From Candidatus Paracaedibacteraceae bacterium (lineage in GTDB: Bacteria > Pseudomonadota > Alphaproteobacteria > Paracaedibacterales > Paracaedibacteraceae), in assembly GCA_019459505.1 (NCBI GenBank), contig JAIBEV010000053.1, positions 1-62,906 on the forward strand: a stretch of 62,906 bases of DNA, given 5' to 3'. The translations under genes were made by a program, and so were the position numbers. The notes under the pieces are model-generated. The model made no database searches. It saw only the letters and a list, made by a program, of their open reading frames with translations, and was not told where the DNA came from. This document shows positions 8,662-16,767 of this stretch, in pieces. Position 1 is the stretch's first letter, and each line of letters opens with the position of its first letter.

Positions 8662-9573
8662 ATGTCGTCCCAAGACCATAATTCCTTTTGCTATGATGGC
8701 AATTATCTTACCGTATTTATGCTTTATGCCAAACTTTTTATCGGCACTCTCTTAACTCTGGGGATTTATAATTTTTGGGGACGGACCAATATCCGCCGCT
8801 ATCTCACTGGATCCATATTACTCCGTCAAGAACGATATCAATACCATGGCACAGGTGAAGAATTATTCCTGTCCTTCCTTAAAATCTTAGCCCAAACAGT
8901 TGTCTATTTAGCAGTCAACGCTCTTATCTTATGGGCGGGAATTCATCATCTAGGCTGGGATAGCGATCGGTTTGTTGAAAGCATCTTCATTCTTAATATA
9001 ATCTTTATCCAGGGTATTTTCTTTTATGCGATCCACAAGATCCTGAAATATCGATTCTCACGCCTTTCCTGGCGTGGTGTGCGCTATCACTTGGATGGAT
9101 CAAGCTGGCAATTTACCAAGCTTTGTTTTATAAAATCTATCCTGAATACCATTAGCCTTGGCGTTCTTATTCCCCGCTCCACCTTAGAGAGCTATAGCTT
9201 AGTTATGAATAACCTCTATTTTGGTGATCAACGTTATCGCTTCAAATTTGATTCCCATAACCTTTTAAAACCTCACTTAATATCCCTCCTGCTTTTCATT
9301 CCCACTTTAGGTTTTTCCCGCGTTTGGTATGGGGTTAAACTCCATAAGTTTATGGCAGAACATTTAGAGTTTATGGATTTAAAATTCATCAATACCGCCA
9401 CGGTAAAAGGGATGCTATCTCTTTATCTTACCAATAGTTTGATTATTGTGTGCACCATTGGACTTGGAATACCCCTCGCCGTTCATCGCTCTATAAAATA
9501 TCACATTGAAAATCTTAAAATTGTTGGAGATCTGGATCGCAAACGCCTTATCCAAGCAAGAGCTCATGGATAA
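8662..9573 (+). CDS. DUF898 (YjgN-like) inner-membrane protein
   Basis: 303 aa with about six hydrophobic helices. It shows the DUF898 pattern FxGxGxxLFxxYLxxxLLTxxxxxxYxxWxxxxIRRY as FIGTLLTLGIYNFWGRTNIRR near residues 27-47. Internal symmetry appears as repeated SLGVLIPRS and TLGFSRVWYGVKLHKF segments followed by long hydrophobic stretches. The molecular function of the family is unknown. It is divergent from the MFS gene (133 bp apart) and 103 bp before the EamA gene on the same strand. Confidence 0.75.
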   Translation: MSSQDHNSFCYDGNYLTVFMLYAKLFIGTLLTLGIYNFWGRTNIRRYLTGSILLRQERYQYHGTGEELFLSFLKILAQTVVYLAVNALILWAGIHHLGWDSDRFVESIFILNIIFIQGIFFYAIHKILKYRFSRLSWRGVRYHLDGSSWQFTKLCFIKSILNTISLGVLIPRSTLESYSLVMNNLYFGDQRYRFKFDSHNLLKPHLISLLLFIPTLGFSRVWYGVKLHKFMAEHLEFMDLKFINTATVKGMLSLYLTNSLIIVCTIGLGIPLAVHRSIKYHIENLKIVGDLDRKRLIQARAHG

Positions 9574-9676
9574 CTCCTTACCGCGAGAGCCCTCCTAATT
9601 TGTCCATTTAAAAAATCATAATTTCATGGAATAATAATGAATATATAATTGTACAGCAGAACTCATTGTTATTGCC

Positions 9677-10549
9677 ATGCATTCCCATCCCTTTAAAGGT
9701 GCAATTTTTATGCTGCTGGCTATGTTCAGCTTTGTAAGTGTTAATGCATTTTTTAAAACTCTTGACCATTCTTATCCGCCATTTCAGGTGGTCTTTTTTA
9801 GATATTTCTTTGCTATCTTTCCGGCCATCTTCACAGCCTTTATGCGTGGCGAACTCTCGCAGCTAAAAGTTAATAACCTGCGTGTCCACATCTGTCGGGG
9901 TGCCATCGGGGCACTCAGTTTATTCTTGTTATTTCAATCCTTAAGCCTCCTACCATTGGCCGAAGCCGTTACAATTTCCTTTGCTACATCCTTTTTTGTC
10001 ACCCTCTTTGCTTACCTGTTATTGTCTGAAAAAATTCAACTTTTGGTGGGGGGTGCCCTTATCGTGGGGTTTATCGGAATCTTAATAGTCGCCCAACCCG
10101 GTGGTAATTTTTTCAAAATCGGTGCCTTATATGGCATTGCTTCTGCTCTGACTGAAGGTTTTATCTTAGTTCATAGCCAGTTAATTGCCTCCCAAAACTC
10201 CAGTTCTGCCATTGCGTTTTATTACGCCCTGTTTGCTGCTATTTTTGCAGGGACAGCGCTTCCTTTCATTTGGGTAACCCCTTCAGGCTATGATTTGTTG
10301 GTGCTCATTACCTTAGGAGTGGGCGGGGGGATTGGACAATATTTTCTAATTGCTGCCACCCGTCTAGCCTCAGCACAAGTGCTGGCTCCCTTGATTTATA
10401 GCCAACTTCTATGGAGTATAATTTATAGTGTGATTTTATTTGATGAAATTCCTGACGATTCATTGTATACTGGATTTGGTTTAATTATCGCGGCAGGATT
10501 AGTGGTGATTTTTAAAGATAAAATCATCCAAATTAAACAAGCGAATTGA
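9677..10549 (+). CDS. EamA/DMT-superfamily transporter (10-TM)
   Basis: 290 aa with ten hydrophobic helices arranged as two EamA halves (about 6-135 and 145-282). Typical DMT features: an N-terminal GAIFMLLAMFSFVSVNAFFK helix, FFRYFFAIFPA, PLAEAVTISFATSFFV, and the second-half LAPLIYSQLLWSIIYSVILF followed by DEIPDD. The family exports or imports small metabolites. In related obligate intracellular alphaproteobacteria some members import S-adenosylmethionine, but nothing here proves that substrate. Its stop lies 69 bp before rpsD, so read-through into rpsD is possible. Confidence 0.88.
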   Translation: MHSHPFKGAIFMLLAMFSFVSVNAFFKTLDHSYPPFQVVFFRYFFAIFPAIFTAFMRGELSQLKVNNLRVHICRGAIGALSLFLLFQSLSLLPLAEAVTISFATSFFVTLFAYLLLSEKIQLLVGGALIVGFIGILIVAQPGGNFFKIGALYGIASALTEGFILVHSQLIASQNSSSAIAFYYALFAAIFAGTALPFIWVTPSGYDLLVLITLGVGGGIGQYFLIAATRLASAQVLAPLIYSQLLWSIIYSVILFDEIPDDSLYTGFGLIIAAGLVVIFKDKIIQIKQAN

Positions 10550-10618
10550 CATATGCCATGAAAATGGTGTAAGTAATTCGATAAGATTTATATTTATTTT
10601 GGGTATATAGGTAATTTA

Positions 10619-11233
10619 ATGACAAAGCGCATTAACGCTAAATATAAAATTGACCGCCGTTTGGGTATTAACCTTTGGGGTCGTGCAAAAAGTCCTGTGA
10701 ACAACCGTAGCTACGGACCAGGTCAACATGGTCAACAACGCTCTAAACCTTCTGACTATGGTTTGCAACTTCGTGCTAAACAGAAGTTAAAAGGTTACTA
10801 TGGTAATATTAGCGAACGTCAATTCCGTCGCTTATATCAAGAAGCTATCCGTCGTCGCGGTGATACCTCTGAAAATCTAATTGAATTGTTAGAACGCCGT
10901 TTGGATGCGGTTGTTTATCGCATGAAATTTGTGGCAACTCCTTTTGCTGCTCGCCAATTAGTTAACCATGGACACGTTGCTGTTAACGGTAAGCGCGTTA
11001 ACATCCCTTCTTTCCAATTGAAAGATGGTGACGAAATTTCCTTGATTGGTAAAATCAAAGAAAATGCAAATGTTATGGGCGCTACCCAATCCAATGAACG
11101 TGATGTTCCTGAATACATGACTGTTGACCATAAAAAAATGGAAGGCAAGTTCATCCGTGGACCAAAATTCACTGAAGTTCCTTATCCCGTTCACATGGAA
11201 CCAAATTTAGTTATCGAATTTTACTCTCGATAA
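10619..11233 (+). CDS. rpsD: 30S ribosomal protein S4
   Basis: 204 aa, the normal length for S4, which binds the 16S rRNA 5' domain early in assembly and is a primary rRNA binder. It carries the N-terminal [18 protein letters not shown], the [20 protein letters not shown] segment and the S4 RNA-binding domain (about residues 93-155: [34 protein letters not shown]). The zinc-binding Cys seen in some S4 proteins is absent, so this is the Cys-free form. It is followed by a strong terminator. Confidence 0.97.
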   Translation: MTKRINAKYKIDRRLGINLWGRAKSPVNNRSYGPGQHGQQRSKPSDYGLQLRAKQKLKGYYGNISERQFRRLYQEAIRRRGDTSENLIELLERRLDAVVYRMKFVATPFAARQLVNHGHVAVNGKRVNIPSFQLKDGDEISLIGKIKENANVMGATQSNERDVPEYMTVDHKKMEGKFIRGPKFTEVPYPVHMEPNLVIEFYSR

Positions 11234-11255
11234 TCGTCGGCTTATTCCAGTCCTT

Positions 11256-11283
11256 AAAAACCTCCTTTATGGAGGTTTTTTTA
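11256..11283 (+). terminator. Intrinsic terminator of rpsD
   Basis: AAAAACCTCC-TTTAT-GGAGGTTTTT forms a perfect nine-to-ten base stem with a five-base loop and runs into T residues, 22 bp after the rpsD stop. Confidence 0.9.
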
Positions 11284-11294
11284 TGTTTAAAATA

Positions 11295-11493
11295 GGCTTT
11301 GTCACGTGGATTAGGTGTTATGAGATTGAGCTAACATGCGTTCATTTCACATTATCTGAGTTAGAAAGGGACACTTATGATGAAAGAGCGTTACAAAGGC
11401 TAGCTAGCCCAGGACCCATCATTGGCTATGCGGTCCGGCTAAAGGGTACATAGCTCACCTTCTTTTATTTCTCCTCACCACCTTGTCAAAGCC
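11295..11493 (+). mobile_element. IS6-family remnant A (internally deleted, about 199 bp)
   Basis: It starts GGCTTTGTCACG (11295) and ends CTTGTCAAAGCC (11482-11493), imperfect terminal inverted repeats of IS6 type. Inside, after an ATG near 11380, the frames read KERYKG and then, one frameshift later, RLASPGPIIGYAVRL, matching the typical IS6 transposase N-terminus (RYKGYR..PIIGYAVWLY). The transposase is reduced to its first 30 or so codons. Remnant B at 12999-13155 is a diverged copy in the opposite orientation. Confidence 0.6.
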
Positions 11494-11674
11494 CAACAGA
11501 CACCGTGTTGCCTTTCTTTAAAAAGGAATATTTATCACCTTTATTTTTTAATATTATACAACTGTTTTTCATTGATTATTTTTATTTTAGTACTTATATA
11601 GAGGGATATAAATATAATTTTTAATTAAGAGAAAAAATCATGGGATCACAAAAAAATTAACATTATCCTTACTT

Positions 11675-12862
11675 TTGCTTTTAAATTTTACAGCCAGCTT
11701 GGCTACGGATCTACCAGATTCATCACCACAGACGCCAAAAAGGAAATGTGAGGATAACGTGGAAAGCCGATCCTCGGAAGATAAAGGAACATTTAATGAG
11801 CAACAAGAAACTCAACGTTCTTTAAAAAAACGACGGGTTACTCCTGAAAAGCAAGTAGAAAATTCAGAGGATCCAACAGGACTTAGATTCATAGAATTAC
11901 CCACAGAAATTCACGTCCACATCCTTAGGCATCTAAAGGAAGATGACCTTCTCAGAACGCGCGGAGCATGTAAAACATTTAAAGATCTAACATCCACTTT
12001 CGTCGCCACCTTGTGCCCAGACTATAAGGGAAAAGGTGCACTGATTGCTAACCAAAATGTAGAGAGTTTTACACAATTAACAGAAATAATTATAAACCTA
12101 GACGACGAAAATAGTCCTGAGGAAATCGCAGAGGCCTATTTCGGTTTGGGGGAGTTGTATTTAATGGGTGTTTTTAAAAATCCTAACTATCAAAAGGCCA
12201 TCAAATATTACAATCAATCTATTAAGCTTGGATATCAGTATGCATGGGTGAGAAAAGGGTTAATTTATGAAGAAGGATTAGGAGGATTAAAAGATTCGAT
12301 TGCAGCAAAATACCATTATAAAATGGCGGGTTATGGAAACCGAGAATACGCTATTTGGCAGTTAGCTAATCGCTTTAGGGATGATAATGATGATTTTAGG
12401 GATGATGATTTTTTACAAGATTATTCAAAAGCATTCGAGCTCCTTAAGAACCTAGCTAATGAAAACTATAATGGTGCTCACTATACCTTGGGATATATGT
12501 ATGAAAACGGTGAAGGGGTCGAACCAGACATCAGGATGGCCCAAGAATTGTACCACAAAGCCGCTGAGCAGGGCGATAGAATAGCTCAATGGTTATTAGG
12601 AGCAAAGTATGAAGGCAATGAGTGGGGCGAACCAGATTACTCCCTGGCTGTATACTGGTATCAACAGGCCGCTGAGCAGGGCGAGATGGCCGCTCAATAC
12701 CCCTTAGCAAAAATGTATGAAGAAGGTAAAGGAGTCGAACAAAATTACTCCTTGGCTGTACACTGGTATCAACAGGCTGCTAAGCAGGGCGATAAAAGGG
12801 CTCAATACGCATTAGCAAAAATGTATAAAGAAGGTAAAGGAGTCAAAAAAATTTCTCCTTAA
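11675..12862 (+). CDS. Secreted F-box / Sel1-repeat protein (probable host effector)
   Basis: The frame encodes a hydrophobic signal core (LTLSLLLLLNFTASLA) that extends upstream of the TTG at 11675 to about 11645 without an in-frame ATG, so the true start is unclear. Residues 25-65 are polar and contain two nuclear-localisation-like patches (PKRKCED, LKKRRVTPEK). An F-box follows at about 70-110 (FIELPTEIHVHILRHLKEDD, then CKTFKDL), then Sel1-like repeats from about 150 to the end, with AAEQGDRIAQWLLGAKYEG-type units. F-box proteins recruit targets to eukaryotic SCF ubiquitin ligases, so action in a host cell is inferred. The reading frame ends inside a Sel1 repeat at an A7 tract. See the next entry for the continuation. 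Confidence 0.7.
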   Translation: MLLNFTASLATDLPDSSPQTPKRKCEDNVESRSSEDKGTFNEQQETQRSLKKRRVTPEKQVENSEDPTGLRFIELPTEIHVHILRHLKEDDLLRTRGACKTFKDLTSTFVATLCPDYKGKGALIANQNVESFTQLTEIIINLDDENSPEEIAEAYFGLGELYLMGVFKNPNYQKAIKYYNQSIKLGYQYAWVRKGLIYEEGLGGLKDSIAAKYHYKMAGYGNREYAIWQLANRFRDDNDDFRDDDFLQDYSKAFELLKNLANENYNGAHYTLGYMYENGEGVEPDIRMAQELYHKAAEQGDRIAQWLLGAKYEGNEWGEPDYSLAVYWYQQAAEQGEMAAQYPLAKMYEEGKGVEQNYSLAVHWYQQAAKQGDKRAQYALAKMYKEGKGVKKISP

Positions 12863-12981
12863 TATGTAAGATGTTTCGAAAGGCATTGGCATCCAATAGA
12901 CTTCAGACTCTTTCCTTATTAAGAGAATTGGATGTGGTAAGAGATATTATGGAGAAAGCAGAGCCAAAAAACTTGGGTTGA
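12850..12981 (+). pseudogene. -1 frame continuation of the F-box/Sel1 protein
   Basis: The final repeat of the F-box/Sel1 gene reads GVKK into seven A residues (12845-12851) and then stops. Shifting to the -1 frame at this tract gives 43 more sense codons (NFSLICKMFRKALASNRLQ ... MEKAEPKNLG) ending at a TGA at 12979-12981. Either the gene lost or gained a base, or A7 slippage makes a longer product. Nothing else in the sequence (such as a clear stimulatory hairpin) decides between these. Confidence 0.45.
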
Positions 12982-12998
12982 AAGTAGCATATTAATCT

Positions 12999-13155
12999 AC
13001 AAAGGCAACCGCTTAAGGCCAATAGCTAACGATAGGCCTTGACAGGCGATAGCCTTTGTAACGCTCACCCCTCATAAGCCCTCCTTATAAACCCGATGAG
13101 ATGAATGAATGCATTTTAGCCCAATCTCATACACCCCCTCAACCGGATAAATCCC
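12999..13155 (-). mobile_element. IS6-family remnant B (inverted copy of remnant A)
   Basis: On the minus strand, GGGATTTATCCGG begins at 13155, followed by GGTGTATGAGATTGGGCTAA, which closely matches remnant A (GGTGTTATGAGATTGAGCTAA). An ATG at 13075 then opens MRGERYKGYRLSRPIVSYW, an IS6-type transposase N-terminus, cut by a TAA. The 61-codon minus-strand frame over 13072-13257 is leader sequence of this remnant plus flank, not a gene. Remnants A and B face each other across the F-box/Sel1 gene. Confidence 0.6.
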
Positions 13156-13259
13156 TTCGAGTGATTTTTTCTTGAAAAATTGAATTTGTATTTCTCTAAT
13201 GAAAAGAGTATTTATATCTTTATAGAAATGCTTATTTATAGGTATTAAAGAAGACATCT

Positions 13260-13325
13260 AATGACCATGGCTGGTTCTAGCTATCTTACGACAGAAGAGT
13301 TTAGTCATGGTCATTCCATTACCCA
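13260..13325. repeat. 13-bp inverted repeat, 66-bp span
   Basis: AATGACCATGGCT (13260-13272) and AGTCATGGTCATT (13313-13325) are inverted copies with one mismatch, separated by about 40 bp. It lies between IS6 remnant B and hppA. It could be a mini inverted-repeat element or a cis-regulatory stem. No T-run is visible. Confidence 0.5.
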
Positions 13326-13430
13326 GTCAAAATTATAAGACGATCTCAAGCTTAAAAAATTATTCTAAAACAACAAAAAGATAGTTAAGGACAGAAAAGC
13401 ACTTATTAACAAGAGAAAAGGGTTTATCCG

Positions 13431-15515
13431 ATGGACTTATTAATTCCCGCCATTCTAAGCTGTGCAGTCTTAGCCCTTATTTATTCTATTTATGTTAGCC
13501 GATCGGTTCTAAGAGCCGAACCTGGTACTTCTGAAACCCAAGCTATTGCGATGACGATTCAAAAGGGTGCCCAAATTTATCTTAATCGCCAGTATAAAAC
13601 AATTGGAATTGTTGGCATCATTATCGCCTTTCTTATAGGATATTTCTTATCCCCTTTTATCGCTGTTGGTTTTATTATTGGCGCTCTTCTATCCGGACTG
13701 GCGGGTTATATCGGCATGTCTGTCTCTGTAAGAGCGAATAGCCGGACAGCAGAAGCTGCGAGGAGAGGCTTGGCTCCTGCCATGAGGATAGCTTTTAAAG
13801 CCGGAGCCATTACAGGGATGTCAGTGGTTGGATTAGGCCTTTTAGGAATCATAATCTATTATGCCTATCTTATGAACAGCACTATTGATCAACGGTTACT
13901 TTTAGAATCATTGATAGCCTTAGGTTTTGGGGCTTCTTTAATTTCTATTTTTGCACGCTTGGGCGGTGGTATTTTTACAAAAGGGGCTGATGTGGGGGCG
14001 GATTTAGGGGGAAAAATAGAAGTGGGTATTCCCGAAGATGACCTGCGCAACCCCGCTGTTATTGCTGATATGATTGGCGATAATGTTGGCGATTGCGCTG
14101 GCATGGCTGCTGATTTATTTGAAACATACGTTGTCACCATTGTCGCTTCTATGGTGTTAGCAGCTATTTATTTTATGGGCCCCTTACAGCATCTTTTGAT
14201 GCTTTACCCTCTTATGATTAGCGCTGTTTGCATTATTGGTTCGATCGTGGGAACTTTCTTTGTTCGGGTGGCAGCTGATCACAAAGTTATGAAGGCTTTG
14301 TATAAAGGATTTCTAGCCACCCTCATAATTTCAGCCCTCCTCATTTATGGAACAACAGAATGGCTATTTAAAAAAATAATGGACGGAGGACTTACTGATA
14401 CCCTTCCATTTACCCAGCTAAATATCACTGTCTGTGCTTTTACGGGGTTAAGCGTTCCGGCATTGTTGTTCTTAATAACAGAATATTACACATCCTCTTC
14501 CTATCGTCCTGTTAAAAGTATTGCCGCTGCCTCTGTCTCCGGTCATGCCACAAACATTATTCAAGGGGTTGCTATTTCAATGGAAGCAACAGCTCTTCCT
14601 CTTATTGTTATCTCGATTGGTCTCATCATTGCTTATTTGAATGCCAGTCTATTTGGGGTCGCTATTACAGCCACCACCATGCTGGCGATTGCCGGCATCG
14701 TTATTGCTTTGGATGTTTTTGGGCCGGTGACAGACAATGCCGGCGGGATTGCGGCCATGGCAAAGTTTCCCGCAGAGGCTCGTCATATCACAGAAATCCT
14801 TGATGCCGTGGGCAATACCACTAAAGCCATTACGAAAGGGTATGCCATTGCCTCCGCCAGTCTGGCATCCTTAATCCTGTTCACAGCATTTGCTGAAGAT
14901 TTGGCCTATTATTTTCCCCATATTAAAGTAGATTTTTCCTTAATGGATCCCTTTGTGTTGATTGGCCTCTTTCTGGGTGGACTGCTGACTTATTTATTCG
15001 GCGCCATGGGCATGAAAGCCGTGAGTCGCGCCGGCGAAGCAGTCGTGATTGAAGTACGCCGCCAATTCAAAGAGATCAAAGGCCTTTTAAAAGGCACTCA
15101 GATGCCTGACTATTCCAAAGTTGTGGATCTATTAACTCAAACTGCACTAAGAGAAATGATTGCCCCCGCTCTGCTCCCCCTTCTATCCCCCCTAATCCTT
15201 TATGGATTAATTCATACAGCCGTGGGACCAACCCAAGCCTTTACGGCTGTCGGAGCAATGCTTATGGGAACAACCTTAACCGGCTTATTGCTTGCACTTT
15301 CGATGACCTCCGGGGGCGCTGCCTGGGATAATGCAAAAAAATATATTGAAGCGGGTCATTATGGGGGCAAAGGATCTGAGGCCTATAAAGCAGCTGTAAC
15401 AGGCGACACGGTGGGCGATCCTTACAAGGATACAGTCGGACCGGCAATCAACCCGATGATTAAAATTACCACCATTGTAGCAATTCTTTTATTGGCGATT
15501 CTGGCCCGATACTAG
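13431..15515 (+). CDS. hppA: Membrane-bound proton-translocating pyrophosphatase
   Basis: 694 aa, about sixteen membrane helices. It hydrolyses PPi and pumps H+ across the inner membrane. The active-site loops are present: ADVGADLGGKIEVGIPEDD (187-205), DNVGDCAGMAADLFE (217-231) and DVFGPVTDNAGGIAAM (428-443), plus the C-terminal DNAKKYIE and DTVGDPYKDTVGP. The GNTTKA motif has Lys at 465. In this family Lys at that site marks K+-independent enzymes and Ala marks K+-dependent ones, so a K+-independent H+-pump is predicted. The enzyme saves ATP by using biosynthetic PPi, useful in an energy-parasitic or host-dependent cell. It is monocistronic, followed after 115 bp by tRNA-Asp. Confidence 0.96.
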   Translation: MDLLIPAILSCAVLALIYSIYVSRSVLRAEPGTSETQAIAMTIQKGAQIYLNRQYKTIGIVGIIIAFLIGYFLSPFIAVGFIIGALLSGLAGYIGMSVSVRANSRTAEAARRGLAPAMRIAFKAGAITGMSVVGLGLLGIIIYYAYLMNSTIDQRLLLESLIALGFGASLISIFARLGGGIFTKGADVGADLGGKIEVGIPEDDLRNPAVIADMIGDNVGDCAGMAADLFETYVVTIVASMVLAAIYFMGPLQHLLMLYPLMISAVCIIGSIVGTFFVRVAADHKVMKALYKGFLATLIISALLIYGTTEWLFKKIMDGGLTDTLPFTQLNITVCAFTGLSVPALLFLITEYYTSSSYRPVKSIAAASVSGHATNIIQGVAISMEATALPLIVISIGLIIAYLNASLFGVAITATTMLAIAGIVIALDVFGPVTDNAGGIAAMAKFPAEARHITEILDAVGNTTKAITKGYAIASASLASLILFTAFAEDLAYYFPHIKVDFSLMDPFVLIGLFLGGLLTYLFGAMGMKAVSRAGEAVVIEVRRQFKEIKGLLKGTQMPDYSKVVDLLTQTALREMIAPALLPLLSPLILYGLIHTAVGPTQAFTAVGAMLMGTTLTGLLLALSMTSGGAAWDNAKKYIEAGHYGGKGSEAYKAAVTGDTVGDPYKDTVGPAINPMIKITTIVAILLLAILARY

Positions 15516-15565
15516 AGTCTAAAATATTTTTTTTTAAAAAGCTGTCATTTTTGGCGGGTTTTTTG

Positions 15566-15594
15566 TTGACAGTATACCCTCAAGTGCGTTAGAA
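15566..15594 (+). promoter_or_regulatory. Probable sigma-70 promoter of tRNA-Asp
   Basis: A perfect -35 box TTGACA (15566-15571) is followed after 17 bp by TTAGAA (15589-15594) as a weak -10. Spacing and position, 36 bp before the tRNA, are right for a stable-RNA promoter. Confidence 0.5.
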
Positions 15595-15629
15595 AATAAA
15601 AGACATCATCATAGATGACGCTGAAAAGC

Positions 15630-15706
15630 GGGGGTGTAGCTCAGTTGGTTAGAGCGTCGGCCTGTCACGCCGAAGGTCGCGGGTTCGAGTCCCGTCACTC
15701 CCGCCA
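15630..15706 (+). tRNA. tRNA-Asp (anticodon GTC)
   Basis: A 77-nt cloverleaf: acceptor GGGGGTG pairs with CACTCCC (one G-U pair), D arm GCTC...GAGC, anticodon stem TCGGC/GCCGA with loop CTGTCAC (GTC at 15664-15666), T arm GCGGG-TTCGAGT-CCCGT. Discriminator G and an encoded CCA complete the 3' end. The GTC anticodon decodes Asp (GAC/GAU). Confidence 0.97.
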
Positions 15707-15897
15707 TTTCTTTTTTCCACCCTCTCTGTTTATCTAAATATACTGGAATTTTGAATTTCGGTTGAGGTTAGATTTTTCCCAATATTCACACGGTGGTAAC
15801 TGCCAATCGCAGGCGTCTACTTATTTGAACTAAAACTTGACCCTAGCCCTTCATTTAGTTAGGTTGGAGTATCAACCTATTTAACCATAATACACCA

Positions 15898-16767
15898 ATG
15901 AATCCGCAAGAATCCTTTCAACAAATGATCCTGAACCTACAACAGTTTTGGGCAAACTGGGGCTGTGTTATTCTTCAACCCTATGATGTCGAAATGGGGG
16001 CTGGGACATTTCATCCAGCTACAACATTGCGCTCGCTTGGCAAAGATCCATGGAATGCGGCCTATACCCAACCTTCTCGCCGTCCCAGTGATGGTCGTTA
16101 TGGCGACAATCCTAACCGTCTTCAATGTTTTTACCAATTTCAAGTCATTCTAAAACCCGCCCCAGCAGATCCTCAAAATTTATACCTAGAATCTCTCAAG
16201 GCAATTGGTTTTGATTTAACAAAACATGATATTCGGTTTGTTGAAGATGACTGGGAAAGTCCGACACTTGGGGCCGCTGGCCTTGGGTGGGAAGTTTGGT
16301 GTGACGGATTAGAGGTGACTCAATTTACCTATTTTCAACAAGTGGGTGGTATTGATTGTGATCCCGTTTGTGTTGAAATTACCTACGGGGTAGAAAGATT
16401 GGCAACCATTGCTCAAGGATTGGATAATGTCTACGATCTCAATTGGAATGGCCAGCAGGGTGAGAAAAAACTCACCTATGCCGATGTCTTTAAACGCAAT
16501 GAGGTTGAATTCTCTCATTACAATTTTACCCATGCTAATACCGAAAAATTATTTGAGCACTTTCAAGATGCGGAATTGGAATGCCAAAAATTACTCGAAG
16601 CAAAGCTAGCATTACCAGCCTATGACCAATGTATTAAGGCTAGCCATTTATTTAACCTTTTGGATGCTCGCGGCGTTATTAGTGTTGCGGAACGGGCCAG
16701 CTATATTGCGCGTGTTCGAACCCTAGCCAAAGGATGCTGTCAAGTTTACGTAGAAGAGATCGCCTAA
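15898..16767 (+). CDS. glyQ: Glycyl-tRNA synthetase alpha subunit
   Basis: 289 aa, the usual size of the class II catalytic alpha chain of the alpha2beta2 glycyl-tRNA synthetase. The signature is clear: [49 protein letters not shown] (motif 2 region), [20 protein letters not shown] and the [14 protein letters not shown]-terminus. The stop codon overlaps the glyS start by one base (TAATG at 16765-16769), so the two subunits are translationally coupled. Confidence 0.97.
   Translation: MNPQESFQQMILNLQQFWANWGCVILQPYDVEMGAGTFHPATTLRSLGKDPWNAAYTQPSRRPSDGRYGDNPNRLQCFYQFQVILKPAPADPQNLYLESLKAIGFDLTKHDIRFVEDDWESPTLGAAGLGWEVWCDGLEVTQFTYFQQVGGIDCDPVCVEITYGVERLATIAQGLDNVYDLNWNGQQGEKKLTYADVFKRNEVEFSHYNFTHANTEKLFEHFQDAELECQKLLEAKLALPAYDQCIKASHLFNLLDARGVISVAERASYIARVRTLAKGCCQVYVEEIA

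Noticed and set aside
11283-11453. 56-codon ORF after rpsD
   Set aside because: It starts inside the rpsD terminator and reads through IS6 remnant A; only the last part (SPGPIIGYAVRL) is former transposase.
13072-13257. 61-codon minus-strand ORF
   Set aside because: Its sequence is the leader region of IS6 remnant B; the real remnant frame (MRGERYKG) starts at 13075 in another frame.
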